Source: 2-02-FULL-48-14 sp964356195 (lineage in GTDB: Bacteria; Patescibacteriota; Gracilibacteria; UBA1369; 2-02-FULL-48-14). Taken from it: a DNA stretch of 64,000 bases. A model generated the notes under the pieces. It saw only the letters and a program-made list of their open reading frames with translations, made no database searches and had not been told where the DNA came from. The stretch is taken from NCBI GenBank assembly GCA_964356195.1, contig CAYHGP010000001.1:77826-141825 (forward strand). Direction: 5' to 3'. Both the position numbers and the translations under genes were made by a program. Below, piece by piece: positions 6,851-14,848 of the stretch (its first letter is position 1; the number at the start of each line of letters is the position of its first letter).

Positions 6851-9605
6851 GCAGAATGGCTTCGTCCGTTGGAGTGCCGTTGGAGTCTTCTGAGGGGGTG
6901 TCTTCCGGAGGGGGAGTTTCTTCGGAGTCTGTAGAGCTATCGCCAATGCGGACCTGAATAGTGCTTTCTGAAGAGTAGCCATAAATGTCGATTATTTTTG
7001 CAGTCACTTCTAAAATGGTTCCCTCGCGGGCCGTTACCGGGATGGCAATTCGGCCATCGTAAGGAGAGGAAGCAGAGTGATATTTCACGGTTCCATTGAC
7101 GAGGTATTGCACTTCTTTAATGCCGTTTCCGGTGTTCAGAATTTCCACTTCTACCTCGTGTGTGCGTTCTTCGCTGGAAATGGATGAAAGACTCGTGGGA
7201 CTTGTTATTGTGAGTTCCGGAATGTGGGAGGCGGTTTCGGCGTTGTGAATATCGTCGGCAGATTCGGTGGGGGGAACGCTTACCTCTTCTCCTTGCGTAG
7301 CGACCCACGCATCAATGTCGCTTTGCCAGTTTGTCCATTCCTCTTTATAAACACGGTAGGTTCGCTCCTCTACGCTGTCTGCGGGGGAGTAGGGAGTGGC
7401 GAGACGACCTGAGATAGTTTCCACTTGTAAGACTTGGTAGGCGTCATCTTGTTCGGTGGGCACGGCGAAGTCGGCAAAAATTTCTGTGCGAATCATGTCT
7501 GAAGGAGTGTATTGATTTGGCAATTTACCGCTCGCCTTGCTAACGGCCACTTCAGTAATTCCTTCGGGACGCACCCATTCCGTGGGCTCGAGGCGATTCA
7601 AGACTTTGGTCATGTAGTTTTTCCAAATAGGAGCAATGGTGTAATAAGCCTCTCCGTTGGAAAACATGGGAGTTCCGTCGGCATTTCCAGACCAACCAAT
7701 GGTGACCAGCGTGGGAGTGTAGGCCACTAGCCATCCGTCCTGAGGATATCCGTCATCGTCGGTGGAGGTTCCGGTTTTTGCAGCGTTGTCGAGGGCCTCC
7801 AAGTACATGGCACTTCCAAGGTTCACTGAAGAGTCGGAAAGAATGTCGTTGATGATGTAGGCCACTTGAGGGTCGAGGACTTGGATTTTTTCAACTTTCT
7901 TTTCGTCCCACTGTTCGAGAGGGACTCCGTCGGCGGTTTCTACTTTGAGGATGGCCGTGGGCTCGACTTTGTAACCTCCGTTGGCAAACACTCCGTAAGC
8001 CTCAGCGAATTGCAAAGGCGTCACTTCTGCAGCTCCCAGGGCCAAAGGATATCCATAGCTGTGAGTCTCATCGAGGGTCAGACCAAACTTATTCACATAA
8101 GGTACAATGGCCTGCTCTTCTCCCGCGAGAAAGTAGGACTTGGCGGCGGGAATGTTGAGCGAGTTCCCCAAGGCTTGACGCATGGCAAGAGGGCCGGCGA
8201 AAGTTCCCGAAAAGTTTTTTGGAGTGTCGGACCCGAAGTGAGTGAGAACGTCGTAGAAAACGGTAGCTGCCGTGTATTGATTGAGCAACGCCAAAGAGTA
8301 GACAAAGGGCTTGAAGGAGGACCCCGGCTGACGGTAGCTCGTAATCATATTCACTTGCCCGTCGATTTCTTCGTCGAAGTAGTCGGCGGAACCCACCATC
8401 GCTAAAATTTGTCCTGTTTGTGGCTGGATGGTGATGAGGGCCGCGTTGTTTGCTCCGTAGTTTGTGGCGTTGGCTTCAATTTGTTCGGAGATGGCTTCTT
8501 CCGCCGCCTTTTGGAAATCGGGGTCGAGCGTGGTGTATACTTTCAGACCTCCTTGTTCCACGATTTCACTGCCGTATTTTTCTTCCAGTTGTTGCTTCAC
8601 CCAGAGTACGAAATGGGCGGCTGAAATGGTTTCTTTATAGTCCGTGAAGGCGAGCGTTTGGATTTCGATCAGCGCGGCATCTTCTTCGCTTTGAGTGATC
8701 ATCCCGAGTTCCACCATACGGTCGAGGACAAGGTCGCTGCGGCCTTTAATATAGAAGGTGCTGGCGTCTGGGAGAGTGAAAGTGGTTCCCAAAAGTCCGC
8801 GCGTGAATTCATCGACACTTAAATCTTCCTCGCCGGTGATGGCGCGGCCCTGTAAATTTTCATCGGTGAGTTCAAAAGTGAGAACGCTGTATTTGTAGTT
8901 TCCATAAGGAGAGTAGCGCGTGGGGGCGCGAGGGATGCTGGCCAGAATTGCCGATTCCGCGAGAGTGAGGTCTTTGGCGTCTACATTGAAGTAGCGATCG
9001 GCCGCGAGTTGAATTCCGTAGGAGTTGTTTCCGTAGGGGATTTCATTGAGATACATCAACAAAATATCGTCTTTGCTGAATTTGAGTTCAAGAACCAAGG
9101 AGGTCACAATTTCGCGATACTTACGGATGTAGCTTCGCTCGGGGGTCAACAAGCTATTTTTTACCAACTGTTGTGTGATGGTGGACCCTCCACGAGGGGC
9201 TCCAATTCCAAATTGTGAGAGCAAGGCCTTGGCTAAAGCGGGAATATCGATTCCCATGTGGCTGTAAAAATTATCATCCTCAATAGCGATGGTGGCATCG
9301 ATGAGTGAAGGCGAAATTTGGTCGAGAGAATCCAAAGACTCACGGTTTTCTTCTCCGTGGATGGTGTAGAGGAGGTTCCCCTCTCGGTCCATGATCAGTG
9401 TCGAATCTTTAGCGGCAACATTGCCGGGATTGAAGGTGAACAAAATCCAAAGTGCGTAGAAAACAGTCAGAACAAATATCGTTCCGAGTACGGCTAAAAT
9501 ACCAATGAGGCCATAGCGCAGGAAACGGTTTTTCTTGCTCATTGAGGGATGAGGCTTGAGGCGGTCCCAACCTTTCCGAATGGCGGTTTTGGTCCAATTT
9601 TTCAT
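6831..9605 (-). CDS. Bifunctional class A penicillin-binding protein (PBP1A-like)
   Basis: The 924-residue protein polymerises and crosslinks peptidoglycan outside the membrane. A basic cytoplasmic tail and one membrane segment (about residues 32-56) precede a GT51 glycosyltransferase domain with EDDNFYSHMGID (catalytic Glu) and RGGSTITQQLVKN. The transpeptidase domain has SSFK (in QPGSSFKPF), SLN and KTGT. An Ig-like domain (about residues 790-870) and an acidic Pro/Thr/Ser tail follow. Its ATG overlaps the pheT stop by 4 nt, so it is the last gene of the pheS operon. Confidence 0.93.
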   Translation of the reverse strand: MKNWTKTAIRKGWDRLKPHPSMSKKNRFLRYGLIGILAVLGTIFVLTVFYALWILFTFNPGNVAAKDSTLIMDREGNLLYTIHGEENRESLDSLDQISPSLIDATIAIEDDNFYSHMGIDIPALAKALLSQFGIGAPRGGSTITQQLVKNSLLTPERSYIRKYREIVTSLVLELKFSKDDILLMYLNEIPYGNNSYGIQLAADRYFNVDAKDLTLAESAILASIPRAPTRYSPYGNYKYSVLTFELTDENLQGRAITGEEDLSVDEFTRGLLGTTFTLPDASTFYIKGRSDLVLDRMVELGMITQSEEDAALIEIQTLAFTDYKETISAAHFVLWVKQQLEEKYGSEIVEQGGLKVYTTLDPDFQKAAEEAISEQIEANATNYGANNAALITIQPQTGQILAMVGSADYFDEEIDGQVNMITSYRQPGSSFKPFVYSLALLNQYTAATVFYDVLTHFGSDTPKNFSGTFAGPLAMRQALGNSLNIPAAKSYFLAGEEQAIVPYVNKFGLTLDETHSYGYPLALGAAEVTPLQFAEAYGVFANGGYKVEPTAILKVETADGVPLEQWDEKKVEKIQVLDPQVAYIINDILSDSSVNLGSAMYLEALDNAAKTGTSTDDDGYPQDGWLVAYTPTLVTIGWSGNADGTPMFSNGEAYYTIAPIWKNYMTKVLNRLEPTEWVRPEGITEVAVSKASGKLPNQYTPSDMIRTEIFADFAVPTEQDDAYQVLQVETISGRLATPYSPADSVEERTYRVYKEEWTNWQSDIDAWVATQGEEVSVPPTESADDIHNAETASHIPELTITSPTSLSSISSEERTHEVEVEILNTGNGIKEVQYLVNGTVKYHSASSPYDGRIAIPVTAREGTILEVTAKIIDIYGYSSESTIQVRIGDSSTDSEETPPPEDTPSEDSNGTPTDEAILPKQRVL

Positions 9606-12025
9606 AATTTCCCGCGAATTCTACCACCAAATTGTTCTAAGGCAAAGAAGGTCTGCTCCTGAACAGTTTGGAGTTCCTTGTCCGTGAGGGTACGGTCGTC
9701 GCGGCGAATCTCGATAGAAAAGGACAAGGACTTCTGACCCTCGGGAATTCCCTTTCCTTCGTAGATGTCGAAAAGAGTCACCTTTTGGTGAAGGTCTGCG
9801 TGCGCGGTTTTGAGGATGCAGTTTTCAAGGTCGCCCACAGTGGTTTTTTTATCGACGAGAATGGAGACGTCAAAACCCATGGAAGGAAATTTGGGAAGGG
9901 AGCGGAAACGTAGTGTTTGTCGTCCCGCTTTCATGAGTTCGCTGAAACTCAATTCAAAGAACGCAGTATTGAGGGGAATGTCGAAGGCTTTCAAAACGGC
10001 CGGGTGGACACTGAAAATTTGTCCAATCGCCTTGCCACGGAAAATAATATCCATGCATTTTTTTGGGTGGGCGTAAGGCGCCGGTTTCTCGCTGGGCTTG
10101 AGTTGGTAGCTGTTGAGATTGAATTGTTGCAAGAAAGATTCCAGAGCTCCTTTGACGACGTAGAAAGCCTCTCCTTCCGCGGTGGCTGCGGCGGCGAGTC
10201 GTTTTTCTTCGAGCGGCATATAGGCGTCTGAGTCTTTGTAAGTTCTTCCCAGCTCAAAAATTTTCATCGTCGGGAAATTGCGGTAGTTTAGTGCCACCGT
10301 GTTTAGCAAGTTCGGCACCAGGCTCATGCGCATATGGGTTTGGTCTTCAGAAAGGTAATTGAGAATTTTTAAATGGCCTTCTTCAGTCATCCCGCAACGT
10401 TCAAAGCGGTCTTTGCTGTAGAACGAATAGTTAATTACTTCGATGAAAGCTAGCCCGAGGGCGAAGGCGGAGCGGGTGAGGTGCTTCAAAAACCGCTCTT
10501 CATTTTCGAGGGGCAACTGCATGGGAAGGTGCGGTCGAATGGCCGGAATTTTGTCGTAACCGTAGATGCGGGCCACTTCTTCCACAATGTCTTCTTCAAT
10601 GGAAACGTCACGCGTGGCCCGGTGGGAAGGCACAGTGATTTTGAGATTTTTCCCGTTCGCGGTGACGCCGAATTCGAGAGACTTTAGAATGCGAGTGATT
10701 TCTTTGGTCGGGATTTGTACGCCGATTTTGCTACAAATACTTTCCGGACTTGCGGTGAGTGTGAGTGTTTTTGGTTTCCATGTTCCCGCGGTGGTAATGG
10801 GGCTCACCATTTTTGCGCCGGGACATAGCTGCTCAATCAAATGAATGGCTCGCTTCAATGCAATTTCCGTGAGCGTGGGGTCCAGGCTTTTTTCGAAACG
10901 CTGGGAAGCATCGGTGCGAAGACCATGACGAAGCGTGCTTTTGCGCACGATCACTGGGTCAAAGTTTGCCGCTTCCAAAATAATTTCCGTCGTTTGTTCG
11001 CTGATTCCCGACTTGAGCCCGCCTTTAATTCCGGCGAGACCCATGGGCTCATCATGCTTGTTGCAAACGAGCGGATCTTCCTCGGTTAGTTTTTGTTCGC
11101 TTTCGTCCAGTGTTACGAGTTTTTCACCTTTTCGGGCGAGTCGTACAATGAAACCGTCGTCACCCACAACCGCGCGATCATAAGCGTGCATGGGCTGGCC
11201 GAGTTCGAGCATCACGTAGTTGGTGATGTCCACAATGTTGTTGTGCGGATTCATCCCCGCGGCTTGTAGGCGAGACTTGAGCCACTGGGGGGATTCCTCA
11301 ATTTTAATGCCGGTCATGATGCAGGCTGAAAACAGAGGACACAACTTTGCGTCTTTAATCGTGATGTTTAGTTTTTCTTTGCCCTTCACGGGTGCAATTT
11401 TGAGGAGTGCATCGAGTTTTTTCAAAGGCTTCTCAAAAATGGCCGCCACTTCCCGCGCAATTCCATAGTGTCCCCAAAGGTCTGGACGGTGAGTGAGTGA
11501 CTTGTTGTCAATTTCGAGGACGATGTCGTCTTTGTTCAGGGCTTCTGCCAGCGGTGTGCCTGCTTTTACCTTCAAAGTAGTGAGGTCGTGGATGCGAACT
11601 TCTTTAGCGTCCGAAGTGTTGTCCGGAGCCAGCCCAATTTCTTCGCCCGCACAAATCATTCCGTAGCTGTTTTCCCCCCGAATTTTAGTTTCGGAAAGTT
11701 CCACAAGTTCTCCTTCTCCATGCCAGCGCACTCGAGATCCCGGTAGAGCCACGGCTACGAGCATCCCTTCGCACAAATTTTGTCCTCCGCAAACGACTTG
11801 TACTTTTTTGTCCCCGATGTCTACTTGAGTGAGGTTCAGGCGGTCTGCGCCGGGGTGTTTTGAAACAGAAAGAATTTTTCCCACCACCATTTTTTCGTAC
11901 GAGGCCGCTTCGTCTATCACGCCTTCCACTTCCGCGGTGTGACTGGTGATGCGCATCCCCAAAGCTTTGCCATCCAGAGCAGGCAGTTCTACGAAATCCC
12001 GAAGCCAGTTGAGAGAAATTTTCAT
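9602..12025 (-). CDS. pheT: Phenylalanyl-tRNA synthetase beta subunit
   Basis: PheT pairs with PheS in an (alpha-beta)2 enzyme that charges tRNA-Phe. At 807 residues it is full length. The N-terminal EMAP-type tRNA-binding domain includes VVGKILSVSKHPGADRLNL (about 46-64). B3/B4 editing and B5 regions follow, and the C-terminal anticodon-binding domain is recognisable (FPSMGFDVSILVD). The gene is embedded in a run with a 4-nt overlap on each side. Its stop is TGA, one of several showing that UGA terminates here. Confidence 0.96.
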   Translation of the reverse strand: MKISLNWLRDFVELPALDGKALGMRITSHTAEVEGVIDEAASYEKMVVGKILSVSKHPGADRLNLTQVDIGDKKVQVVCGGQNLCEGMLVAVALPGSRVRWHGEGELVELSETKIRGENSYGMICAGEEIGLAPDNTSDAKEVRIHDLTTLKVKAGTPLAEALNKDDIVLEIDNKSLTHRPDLWGHYGIAREVAAIFEKPLKKLDALLKIAPVKGKEKLNITIKDAKLCPLFSACIMTGIKIEESPQWLKSRLQAAGMNPHNNIVDITNYVMLELGQPMHAYDRAVVGDDGFIVRLARKGEKLVTLDESEQKLTEEDPLVCNKHDEPMGLAGIKGGLKSGISEQTTEIILEAANFDPVIVRKSTLRHGLRTDASQRFEKSLDPTLTEIALKRAIHLIEQLCPGAKMVSPITTAGTWKPKTLTLTASPESICSKIGVQIPTKEITRILKSLEFGVTANGKNLKITVPSHRATRDVSIEEDIVEEVARIYGYDKIPAIRPHLPMQLPLENEERFLKHLTRSAFALGLAFIEVINYSFYSKDRFERCGMTEEGHLKILNYLSEDQTHMRMSLVPNLLNTVALNYRNFPTMKIFELGRTYKDSDAYMPLEEKRLAAAATAEGEAFYVVKGALESFLQQFNLNSYQLKPSEKPAPYAHPKKCMDIIFRGKAIGQIFSVHPAVLKAFDIPLNTAFFELSFSELMKAGRQTLRFRSLPKFPSMGFDVSILVDKKTTVGDLENCILKTAHADLHQKVTLFDIYEGKGIPEGQKSLSFSIEIRRDDRTLTDKELQTVQEQTFFALEQFGGRIRGKL

Positions 12026-12318
12026 GATTTTTTAGTGGCTTTGCCCCCTCCGGGGACTTTGCCGTACAAAATAATAAGAGTGAGAATGATGATGTTGCCG
12101 AGTCCGAAGAACCCGAAGAGGATGCTGCTGTAGAGGTCTGCTTCAATCAAGGAATAAGCCAAAAAACAGCCGTCACCGAGAAACCACAAAATCCACATGG
12201 TCATACTTACGTCCCCTGCTTTTTTTGTGCGCAGCATCTTCACAATTTGTGGAATGTACGCGGTGATGAGCAGCGTGTTTCCTACGATCCCGAGGATGGG
12301 GAGCAGTGCTTCTTTCAT
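12022..12318 (-). CDS. PQ-loop (SemiSWEET-like) small membrane protein
   Basis: This 98-residue protein has three hydrophobic segments. The first carries the PQ-loop signature AYIPQIVKMLRTKKAGDVSM (about residues 20-39), followed by WILWFLGD. This is the half-transporter layout of SemiSWEET/MtN3 proteins, which dimerise to move sugars or other small solutes. The substrate cannot be read from sequence. It sits between pheS (1-nt overlap, TAATG) and pheT (4-nt overlap), so it must be co-translated with the synthetase subunits. No functional link is known to me. Confidence 0.85.
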   Translation of the reverse strand: MKEALLPILGIVGNTLLITAYIPQIVKMLRTKKAGDVSMTMWILWFLGDGCFLAYSLIEADLYSSILFGFFGLGNIIILTLIILYGKVPGGGKATKKS

Positions 12319-13358
12319 TAGAACTGGGTGTTAAAACGGAGGTCTCCACTTTGAAGGTGGCGAATGTCGTCGATTCCGTAGCGCATCATAACGAGGCGAG
12401 TGAGACCGAAGCCAAAGGCCCAACCTTGGTATTTTTTAGGATCAATGCCGCCGGCTTTCAAAACATTGGGATGCGTCATTCCGGCGCCCATGAATTCAAT
12501 CCAACCGGTGTGTTTGCAAACACGGCAGCCTTTTTCATCACAAAAAACGCAGGACATATCGAGTTCAATACCGGGTTCCACAAAAGGAAAATAACCGGGA
12601 CGGAAACGGACGCGCATGGTTTTTTTGAAGAGGCGCGTTAAGAAATCTTGCATCACGGCTTTAAGGTGCGCAATCGAAATATCGGTATCAATGAGCAGGC
12701 CTTCCACTTGGTCAAAAGTGTGTTCGTGGGAAGCATCGGTGGCTTCGTTTCGGAATACGCGGCCCGGAACAATAATGCGAAGAGGGGCTCCATATTTTCT
12801 CATTGCTCGAATTTGATTCGGTGACGTTTGCGTGCGCAAAACGAGGCGTCCTTCCTCGGGGTCCGAGGCTTTGTTAATAAAGAAAGTGTCCTGCATATCG
12901 CGCGCGGGGTGATGCGCGGGAATGTTTAATCCCTCGAAGTTATAGAATTCACTTTCGATTTCCGGACCGTCCACCACCGTGAATCCCATTTGCTGAAAAA
13001 TCCGTTCCACTTCTTCTTGGGTTTGCGCGACTGGGTGAATGTGGCCCATGGGGAAGGAAGCGCCCGGGGCCGTGAGGTCGATCCATTCGTGTTCGAGGGC
13101 CTTGTTCACTTCTTCGCGTTCGAGGATGCGGCGACGATCAATGATTTCCACTTGAACGATGACTTTGACTTGAGTGATTTCGCTGCCCACCGTTTTCTTC
13201 TCTTCCAGGCTTAGGTCTTTTACGGTTTTCAAAAGCTCGGTAATGGCCCCTTCTTTCCCCAAGTATTTTCGCTCCACATCCTTGAGGGCTTCAACAGACT
13301 TTGCGGTTTTCACATCGGCCTCCGCTTCGCTCAGGATTGTTTGAAGATTTTTCTGCAT
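12318..13358 (-). CDS. pheS: Phenylalanyl-tRNA synthetase alpha subunit
   Basis: The 346-residue catalytic subunit has an N-terminal coiled-coil (residues 1-85), the class II motif 2 region RTQTSPNQIRAM, the SHEHTFDQVEG segment and motif 3 GFGLTRLVMMRYGIDDIRHL. A Cys-rich insert CVFCDEKGCRVCKHTGW (about 272-288) is seen in many bacterial PheS proteins. It heads the operon pheS - PQ-loop - pheT - PBP. A -10 box TAGAAT lies 6 nt before the ATG, which suggests a leaderless transcript. Confidence 0.96.
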   Translation of the reverse strand: MQKNLQTILSEAEADVKTAKSVEALKDVERKYLGKEGAITELLKTVKDLSLEEKKTVGSEITQVKVIVQVEIIDRRRILEREEVNKALEHEWIDLTAPGASFPMGHIHPVAQTQEEVERIFQQMGFTVVDGPEIESEFYNFEGLNIPAHHPARDMQDTFFINKASDPEEGRLVLRTQTSPNQIRAMRKYGAPLRIIVPGRVFRNEATDASHEHTFDQVEGLLIDTDISIAHLKAVMQDFLTRLFKKTMRVRFRPGYFPFVEPGIELDMSCVFCDEKGCRVCKHTGWIEFMGAGMTHPNVLKAGGIDPKKYQGWAFGFGLTRLVMMRYGIDDIRHLQSGDLRFNTQF

Positions 13359-13364
13359 GCGTGG

Positions 13365-13370
13365 ATTCTA
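13365..13370 (-). promoter_or_regulatory. pheS -10 box
   Basis: On the minus strand an extended -10 (TGA-TAGAAT) lies 6 nt upstream of the pheS ATG. No good -35 is visible. The spacing implies transcription starts at the start codon. Confidence 0.4.
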
Positions 13371-13406
13371 TCAGGCAAGTTCGTTCGTGACTAGATCAAG
13401 AAACCG

Positions 13407-13428
13407 GAGGCTTATTGTCGCAAGCCTC
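13407..13428 (-). terminator. Hairpin terminator candidate after the small lipoprotein gene
   Basis: A 7-bp stem (GAGGCTT/AAGCCTC) with an 8-nt loop directly follows the lipoprotein stop codon. The T-tract on the minus strand is weak (CGGTTTCTT), so termination may be inefficient. Confidence 0.5.
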
Positions 13429-13608
13429 TTATTCCGTGGAGCCGTTTGGAGGCGTGCCCACGTTCTCGAACTGATCTATGATGCCGTTTTCGTTGCCATC
13501 CCCGGGAATAGGGTCTTCAACAGGATCCGTTTCTAAGGTGTCTTCAATAGATCCGCACCCTGCGCCGAGTAAACTCAAGAAAGTGAAAAGGAGGAAGAGG
13601 TTTTTCAT
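13429..13608 (-). CDS. Small secreted lipoprotein
   Basis: This 59-residue protein reads MKNLFLLFTFLSLLGAGC followed by an acidic, Pro/Gly/Asn-rich tail. It has a basic N-terminus, a hydrophobic core and a Cys at residue 18 in a lipobox-like context (LGAGC), so export and lipidation are likely. The remaining 41 residues contain a short D-G-N-E-N-G-x-x-D segment that resembles a calcium-binding loop. It is transcribed toward pheS and followed by a hairpin. Function unknown. Confidence 0.65.
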   Translation of the reverse strand: MKNLFLLFTFLSLLGAGCGSIEDTLETDPVEDPIPGDGNENGIIDQFENVGTPPNGSTE

Positions 13609-13652
13609 AGGATTTTATTGTAGCAGGAATGATTGCACTAAAACAGTGGGGA

Positions 13653-14087
13653 TCAATAGTCTTTCAGAAGCTTGATGTTCCCGAAAGATTTGGCCTTATT
13701 GTAGTAGTTTACGTCTGCGGTCAGGAAGAGAGCGTGATTTTGGAGCGCGAGAGCATGGTAAGAGGCGTCATAAAAAGAAACACCAGGGCATTTTTTCATT
13801 ATTCTAAAGGCCAAACTGCTTATTTCCAGATTTAGAAAAATCTGGGTGAACTGAAAGAGCTTAAAGTAAGAATATTTTTGTACCGCTTCGTTCTCTGAAA
13901 ATTTTCTTCCCAGGTAGTTGTTGAGTTCCCACTCTAAAAGGCCGGAGCTCACAATTTGGATTCTTTCGTCGGTAAAATCTTCCTGCATTTTTTCGATTTG
14001 TTCACGATCTTCCTCCTCTCTGACGCACCATTTAATCATCACATTGGAGTCCGGAAAAATAAGTCGGCTAGTATTTTCGGTCCGCAT
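13653..14087 (-). CDS. PIN-domain ribonuclease toxin (VapC-like)
   Basis: The 144-residue PIN domain starts with a strand ending in Asp (FPDSNVMIKW), has a Glu in SSGLLEWELNN and two C-terminal acidic positions in SFYDASYHALA and FLTADVNYY. These four acidic residues form the Mg2+ site of VapC RNases, which commonly cleave tRNA or rRNA. It overlaps the upstream ribbon-helix-helix antitoxin gene by 20 nt, the usual order for type II modules. Confidence 0.8.
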   Translation of the reverse strand: MRTENTSRLIFPDSNVMIKWCVREEEDREQIEKMQEDFTDERIQIVSSGLLEWELNNYLGRKFSENEAVQKYSYFKLFQFTQIFLNLEISSLAFRIMKKCPGVSFYDASYHALALQNHALFLTADVNYYNKAKSFGNIKLLKDY

Positions 14088-14316
14088 GAAGTGTTTTTAA
14101 AATTTCTTTAGTCGTATGTATATGTCTCTCTTTTTTTATGGATAAGTTCATCAACTCTAAGGCCTTTCTTCTGCCCCAGCGACGAAACTTTTCCTCAATT
14201 GCTTCATTTACAAAGTTGCTCCTATTTCCAGAGGGGATCAGCTCCTCGAGTTTCTCGAGATGTTCAATATCAATCATGAGGTTGATACGTTTTCTCGAAG
14301 GAGTGGCTGTATTCAT
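14068..14316 (-). CDS. Ribbon-helix-helix antitoxin (VapB-like)
   Basis: The 82-residue protein begins with an RHH-type segment (RKRINLMIDIEHLEKLEEL) followed by SGNRSNFVNEAIEEKF, the DNA-binding part of CopG/MetJ-like antitoxins. The basic C-terminal half is the probable toxin-binding region. It precedes and overlaps the PIN toxin gene. Such antitoxins usually repress their own operon, but no clear operator was seen. Confidence 0.75.
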   Translation of the reverse strand: MNTATPSRKRINLMIDIEHLEKLEELIPSGNRSNFVNEAIEEKFRRWGRRKALELMNLSIKKERHIHTTKEILKTLHADRKY

Positions 14317-14376
14317 AAAAAATGAGTAAATCTATTACACACTGATTATACACAACTTCGGGAATGCTCGTCAAAC

Positions 14377-14405
14377 AAAAAGCCCCATCTTGCGACAGGG
14401 CTTTT
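14377..14405 (-). terminator. Rho-independent terminator after hup
   Basis: Stem AAAAGCCC/GGGCTTTT with a 12-nt loop. On the minus strand it is followed by a T-rich run, 19 nt after the HU stop. The A/T-flanked stem could also stop plus-strand transcription. Confidence 0.8.
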
Positions 14406-14423
14406 AAAAAGTTCAGAAGAGGA

Positions 14424-14699
14424 CTAACGAACAGCGTCCTTGAGAGACTTTCCAGCTTTGAAAGCAGGGAGAGTCATCGCAGGGATTTTGATCTTTTGTG
14501 CTGGGTTGCGAGGGTTTACACCCATGCGAGAAGCACGTTTTGAAACGCGGAAAGTTCCGAAACCGGTGAGGGTTACAGAGTTTCCCTTGGAAAGGCTCTT
14601 TGTTACTGCGCTAAGAACAGCTTCGAGAGCCTCGGTAGCTGCCTTTTTTGTGATGCCTGCACTTTGTGCGGCAATGTTGATAAGATCACCTTTTGTCAT
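14424..14699 (-). CDS. hup: HU-family DNA-binding protein
   Basis: The 91-residue histone-like protein has the HU/IHF core: N-terminal KGDLINIAAQSAGITKKAA helices, GFGTFRVSKR, and the DNA-bending arm RMGVNPRNPAQKIKIPA. It bends and compacts the nucleoid as a dimer. It has its own strong promoter and a clear terminator, so it is monocistronic, as expected for a highly expressed protein. Confidence 0.95.
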   Translation of the reverse strand: MTKGDLINIAAQSAGITKKAATEALEAVLSAVTKSLSKGNSVTLTGFGTFRVSKRASRMGVNPRNPAQKIKIPAMTLPAFKAGKSLKDAVR

Positions 14700-14728
14700 G
14701 GCGATGGCGTTATGGATAAATCGGGACT

Positions 14729-14756
14729 ATTATATGCGGAAGTGGCTCTATGACAA
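14729..14756 (-). promoter_or_regulatory. hup promoter
   Basis: On the minus strand TTGTCA (14756-14751), 16 nt, then a perfect TATAAT (14734-14729). The leader to the HU ATG at 14699 would be about 20-25 nt, without a Shine-Dalgarno sequence. Confidence 0.75.
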
Positions 14757-14809
14757 GAAAAAAAGCTCGCACGAAGATGGAAAAGCACTTGCCAGCACGC
14801 GCTAAATAT

Positions 14810-14839
14810 TTGACAAGTACACCCCATGGTCCCTATTTT
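14810..14839 (+). promoter_or_regulatory. topA promoter
   Basis: TTGACA (14810-14815), 18 nt, TATTTT (14834-14839), then 9 nt to the ATG at 14849. The start point would fall at or within a few bases of the start codon. Confidence 0.65.
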
Positions 14840-14848
14840 AGTCCCACT

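Noticed and set aside
14750..14848. An in-frame N-terminal extension of topA.
   Set aside because: It overlaps the hup and topA promoters and is not part of the conserved protein.
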